Positions 5,654 through 7,118 of a stretch of DNA of 7,118 bases are shown here, piece by piece. The notes below the pieces were generated by a model. The model searched no databases, had not been told where the DNA came from, and was given only the letters and a program-made list of their open reading frames with translations. Every line of letters begins with the position of its first letter. Positions within the stretch are counted from its first letter, which is position 1. Origin of the DNA: an uncultured Eubacteriales bacterium (GTDB lineage: Bacteria; Bacillota; Clostridia; Oscillospirales; Acutalibacteraceae); the NCBI GenBank assembly GCA_900313125.1, contig OMPZ01000015.1, positions 1-7,118 of the forward strand, in the 5' to 3' direction. The translations under genes and the position numbers were made by a program.

Positions 5654-6727
5654 ATGGGCTCTGTATTCGGAAATAAGCTTAAAATATCGGTGTTCGGCGA
5701 AAGCCACGGCGCGGCTATCGGCATCGTTATCGACGGGCTGCCGTCGGGCGAGAGCATAGACCTCGACGAGGTCTATCGTCAGATGCAGCGCCGCGCGCCG
5801 GGCGGCGACAAGACCGCGACTCCGCGAAAGGAAGCGGATATACCCGAGGTGCTTTCGGGCTTTCTCTGCGGCGTTACTACGGGAGCGCCGCTTTGCGCCG
5901 TTATCCGCAACACGAACACGCGCTCGGGCGACTACGGAAATATTCTCAGCGCTCCGCGCCCGGCTCACTCCGACTACGCGGCGTTCGTGCGCTACGGCGG
6001 ACATAACGACATACGCGGCGGCGGTCATTTTTCGGGCAGACTCACCGCGAATATCGTGTTTGCGGGCGCTGTGTGCCGACAGATACTCAAAAGGCGCGGC
6101 ATAGACATCGCGGCGCATATATATTCGATAGGCGGCGTGTGCGACGAGCCGTTTGAACCGACCGGCATCTCGGGCGAGCTTATCGAGCGGCTCAACGGCG
6201 AGAAGTTCGCGCTTGTAGACCCCGACCGCGAGGGCGCTATGCGTGAAGCGGTAGACAAGGCAAGAGCAAACGGCGACAGCATAGGCGGCGTAGTCGAATG
6301 CACCGTTCAGGGCATGAAGGCAGGTATCGGCGAGCCGATGTTCGGCGGCGTTGAGAACGTCATCGCGGCGGCTGTGTTCGGCGTGCCGGCAGTCAAGGGC
6401 ATAGAGTTCGGATCGGGCTTTTCCGGCTCGTCTATGCTCGGCTCGCAGAACAACGACGAGTTCTATTTTGACGAAAACGGCGAGGTGCGTACGCGCACGA
6501 ACAACCACGGCGGCGCTTTGGGCGGCATCACAAGCGGTATGCCGATCATTTTCAGAGCAGCCGTAAAGCCCACTCCGTCGATCTCGATCGAGCAGAAAAC
6601 GGTCGATCTGGAGAACAAAAAGAACTGCACGCTTTCAATAAAGGGCAGACACGACCCGTGCATCGTGCCGAGAGCCGTTCCCGTGATAGAATCGGCGGCG
6701 GCGATCGCTGTTATGAATTTGCTTTGA
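5654..6727 (+). CDS. aroC: Chorismate synthase
   Basis: Removes phosphate from EPSP to give chorismate, using reduced FMN as a catalytic cofactor. It has 357 residues, about the length of the E. coli enzyme (361), starting at ATG 5654, 7 bases after AGGGGA. The motifs run in order: G15-E-S-H18-G with the first catalytic histidine; R46-R-x-P-G-G-D52; R102-P-A-H105-S-D107 with the second histidine (RPGHAD in most families); D119-I-R-G-G-G-H-F-S-G-R129 (usually GGGRSSAR); N207-G-D-S-I-G-G; N266-N-D-E-F; N283-N-H-G-G; and R332-H-D-P-C-I-V-P-R. The HFSGR variant is, from memory, typical of Clostridia rather than a defect. No reductase domain is fused, so reduced flavin must be supplied by another protein. 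The TGA stop overlaps an ATG at 6727 that is in frame with pheA. Confidence 0.97.
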   Translation: MGSVFGNKLKISVFGESHGAAIGIVIDGLPSGESIDLDEVYRQMQRRAPGGDKTATPRKEADIPEVLSGFLCGVTTGAPLCAVIRNTNTRSGDYGNILSAPRPAHSDYAAFVRYGGHNDIRGGGHFSGRLTANIVFAGAVCRQILKRRGIDIAAHIYSIGGVCDEPFEPTGISGELIERLNGEKFALVDPDREGAMREAVDKARANGDSIGGVVECTVQGMKAGIGEPMFGGVENVIAAAVFGVPAVKGIEFGSGFSGSSMLGSQNNDEFYFDENGEVRTRTNNHGGALGGITSGMPIIFRAAVKPTPSISIEQKTVDLENKKNCTLSIKGRHDPCIVPRAVPVIESAAAIAVMNLL

Positions 6728-6733
6728 TGGATC

Positions 6734-6738
6734 GAGGG
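6734..6738 (+). promoter_or_regulatory. Ribosome binding site favouring the pheA start at 6745
   Basis: GAGGG lies 6 bases before ATG 6745. An in-frame ATG at 6727 overlaps the aroC stop (TGATG) but has no Shine-Dalgarno sequence in front of it, so 6745 is preferred. Coupled re-initiation at 6727 would add only six residues. Confidence 0.6.
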
Positions 6739-6744
6739 TGTATT

Positions 6745-7118
6745 ATGGATCTGAAAAATATCAGGAATGAGATAGACAGCATCGACGAGCAGATCGTCGG
6801 GCTTTTCAAAAAAAGAATGGACTGTGCCGTAGCCGTAGCCGAAAGCAAAAAGGAGACGCACGCTCCGATACTCAACGAAGCGCGCGAGGAGCAGGTGCTT
6901 GAGCGCGTGGAAGAGATGGCTGGCGAATACGGCAAGTACGCGCGTCTGCTTTACGGCAATGTAATGGCGTTGTCGCGCGAGCTTCAGTACGCGATAATAA
7001 ACGGCGACAGCGACCTGAAAACGACGATCGAGAACGCCGATGCGGAGCTTGACCGCGAAAGCGGCAAATGGCGCATCGCCTGTCTCGGCGCGGCAGGTTC
7101 AAACTCGCACATCGCGGC
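6745..7118 (+). CDS. pheA: Chorismate mutase-prephenate dehydratase, N-terminal part (P-protein, 3' end outside window)
   Basis: Converts chorismate to prephenate and then to phenylpyruvate, the phenylalanine branch. The 124 complete codons seen start at ATG 6745 and run off the window. Residues 1-85 are an AroQ-type mutase. Aligned by spacing to the E. coli domain, R7, R24, K35, R47, E48, S77 and Q81 match R11, R28, K39, R51, E52, S84 and Q88, while D48 becomes N44. Residues 86-108 are a charged linker. The dehydratase domain begins at W109-R-I-A-C-L-G-A-A-G-S-N-S-H-I-A, matching the opening strand and the G-x-x-G-x-x-S-x-x-A loop of prephenate dehydratases; Asn120 replaces the common Tyr. 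A C-terminal ACT domain for phenylalanine feedback would be expected beyond the window. It sits 17 bases after aroC in the same operon. A separate aroQ gene is unlikely because the frame runs through the linker. Confidence 0.92.
   Translation, partial: MDLKNIRNEIDSIDEQIVGLFKKRMDCAVAVAESKKETHAPILNEAREEQVLERVEEMAGEYGKYARLLYGNVMALSRELQYAIINGDSDLKTTIENADAELDRESGKWRIACLGAAGSNSHIA

Noticed and set aside
5591..6508. A 305-codon frame on the - strand opposite aroC
   Set aside because: It lies fully antisense to a clear aroC and ends in the aroA tail. Its Arg/Ala/His-rich composition is what antisense reading of G/C-rich codons gives.
1..7118. CRISPR array, tRNA, rRNA, transposase, phage or defence genes
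   Set aside because: No regularly spaced direct repeats, no tRNA-like cloverleaf and no matching protein motifs were seen on either strand.

Overview
The window is a stretch of a low-GC-Gram-positive-type chromosome, most likely from a Clostridia member of the Ruminococcaceae/Oscillospiraceae kind. The evidence is strong AAGGAG-like ribosome binding sites, short gene gaps and 4-base overlaps, all genes on one strand, and Clostridia-style versions of several enzymes: TyrA with a TSQL-x-H motif, AroA with CRESGSTVRF, AroC with GGGHFSGR. The family-level placement is inference; no rRNA or marker gene is present.

Layout, all on the + strand: (1) bases 1-313, the C-terminal part of an unrecognised protein with a DUF3592-like ending; (2) 347-1707, aroE and aroK, overlapping by 4 bases; (3) 1736-3187, a polytopic membrane protein resembling GT-C (PMT/ArnT-type) glycosyltransferases; (4) 3188-3519, a 332-base non-coding gap holding a compact G/C-rich element of three successive hairpins (about 3232-3344), two candidate promoters and the leader of the next operon; (5) 3520-7118, tyrA, aroA, aroC and the start of pheA (chorismate mutase-prephenate dehydratase), cut off by the window end.

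Together the genes cover the late shikimate pathway and both terminal branches. AroE makes shikimate, AroK phosphorylates it, AroA adds the enolpyruvyl group and AroC makes chorismate. The mutase domain of PheA gives prephenate, which TyrA oxidises towards tyrosine and the PheA dehydratase domain converts towards phenylalanine. The early enzymes (DAHP synthase, AroB, AroD) and tryptophan genes are not in this window. The membrane protein has no evident role in the pathway.

I found no evidence of a new defence, mobile or RNA-guided system. The points most worth a second look are the hairpin element next to the tyrA promoter region, and cofactor-site residues suggesting that AroE has lost its NADP clamp while TyrA has gained an NADP-like one.
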